Positions 63,005-64,000 of a stretch of 64,000 nucleotides of DNA are shown here, in pieces. The DNA comes from Stomorhina lunata (lineage: Eukaryota; Arthropoda; Insecta; Diptera; Rhiniidae). The DNA is taken from contig OW121740.1 of assembly GCA_933228675.1 (NCBI GenBank), positions 156,353,828-156,417,827 on the forward strand, in the 5' to 3' direction. The notes under the pieces were generated by a model, which was not told the DNA's origin, searched no databases, and saw only the letters and a list, made by a program, of their open reading frames with translations. The position numbers were made by a program, and so were the translations under genes. The stretch's first letter is position 1. Each line of letters begins with the position of its first letter.

Positions 63005-64000
63005 TAGGAAACTTTAGAAATTTTTACAAAATTTCCTACAGAAATTAGAAAATTTTGAAAAATTTCATATGAAAATATGAAACTTTTGAAAAATTTCCTA
63101 TGAAAATATGCAATTTTTGAAAAATTTCCTGTAAAAATATGAAATTTTTGAAAAATTTCCAATAAAAATATGAAATTTTTTACAAATTTCCGATTAAAAT
63201 ATGAAATTTTTAAAAAATTTCCTATAAAAATATAAAATATTTGATAAATTTCCTATAAAAATATAAAATTTTTGAAAATTTTTCTATAAAAATATGAAAT
63301 TTCCAATAAAAATATGAAATGTTTGAAACCTTTAAAAATATGAAATTTTTGAAAAATTTTGTATAAAAAAATTAATTTTTTTTTTTAAATTTCCTATCAA
63401 AATATGAAATTTTTGAAAAATTTTGTATAAAAAAAATACATTTTTTTTTTAATTTCCTTTAAAAATATGAAATTTTTGAAAAATTTCCTATAAAAATATG
63501 AAAATCTTGAAAAACTTCCTATAACTTCCTTCCTAGAATATGAAATTTTTGAAAAATTTCCTATAAAAATATGAAATTTTTGAAAAATTTTCTACAAAAA
63601 TATGAAATTTTTGAAAAATTTCCTATAAATATATGAAATTTTTGAAAAATTTCCTATAAAAATATGAAATATTTTCTATAAACTAAGAAGATTATAAAAA
63701 TATAAAATTTTTTAAATATGTCCTATAAAAATATGAAACTTTTGAAAAATTTAAAATAAAAAATTTAAATTTTTTTAAAAATTTCCTATAAAAATATGAA
63801 ATTTTTGAAAAATTTTCTACAAAAATATGAAATTTTTGAAAAATTTCCTATAAATATATGAAATTTTTGAAAAATTTCCTATAAAAATATGAAATATTTT
63901 CTATAAACTAAGAAGAATGAAAATTTTCCTATAAAAATATAAAAATTTTTTAAATATGTCCTATAAAAATATGAAACTTTTGAAAAATTTAAAATAAAAA
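63005..64000 (-). repeat. Satellite A variant island, reverse orientation, runs off the window
   Basis: 31 bp units of TATGAAATTTTTGAAAAATT and TCCTATAAAAA; nearly all carry ATATGAAA where other islands have ATAGGAAA or ATAAGAAA. A block including GAAATATTTTCTATAAACTA and AGAAG (63666) recurs at 63891, an internal duplication of about 225-240 bp. The array continues beyond the window. Confidence 0.92.

Overview
The window reads as gene-poor, extremely AT-rich DNA from a dipteran fly, probably a calyptrate (blowfly, house-fly or flesh-fly grade). The lineage is an inference. It rests on two families of GTCY-microsatellite-bearing DINE-1/mini-me/Helentron-like elements, on Tc1/mariner relatives typical of flies, and on CAA/CAG-rich islands typical of fly non-coding DNA. 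I found no intact protein-coding host gene. All protein-like sequence belongs to broken transposons: two Tc1-like DD37E copies, one rosa-like mariner and one non-LTR reverse transcriptase fragment. The window could be a giant intron, an intergenic block or pericentric DNA; the sequence alone does not decide which.

About 40% of the window is one superfamily of short tandem repeats with 29-31 bp units built from inverted AT blocks. The main form (31 bp, arms GGAAATTTTT and AAAAATTTCC around one C, plus a TATTTTTATA linker) fills 11698-18310 and forms degenerate islands at 619-2750, 4070-5450, 35612-38235, 54946-55515, 56805-59405, 60600-62510 and 63005-64000. Sister forms occupy 23878-25720 (31 bp), 26515-28610 and 40020-41830 (30 bp), and 52955-54945 (29 bp). 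The big array has higher-order repeats at exact multiples of the unit (1705 bp = 55 units; 620 bp = 20 units).

Layout, left to right: a foldback relic (427-577) and satellite islands; a 1.3 kb terminal-inverted-repeat element inserted in satellite (5453-6741); a large Helentron-like element carrying an 888 bp (TCTG)n tract (7988-10602); the main satellite array; two TA-flanked elements that abut at one shared TA (19205-20600 and 20603-21902); a small Helentron-like element; two further satellites; a mariner inserted in a LINE fragment (30930-32063); an inverted Helentron-like copy with a 714 bp (ACAG)n tract; another satellite; a 526 bp near-perfect foldback element (40135-40660); two adjacent foldback-type elements separated by a (TA)n array (43607-44538 and 44595-51109), the larger with arms of about 1.47 kb and several later insertions; then four more satellite islands with unique islands between them.

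The most interesting structures are the long-range inversions. One satellite island with both of its flanks occurs twice in opposite orientation, about 10.8 kb apart (26490-28982 and 39755-41925). There is also a 6.5 kb foldback element with tandem repeats inside its arms, and satellite arrays that reverse orientation internally. All repeat periods, arm lengths and boundaries were read by eye and may be off by a few bases.
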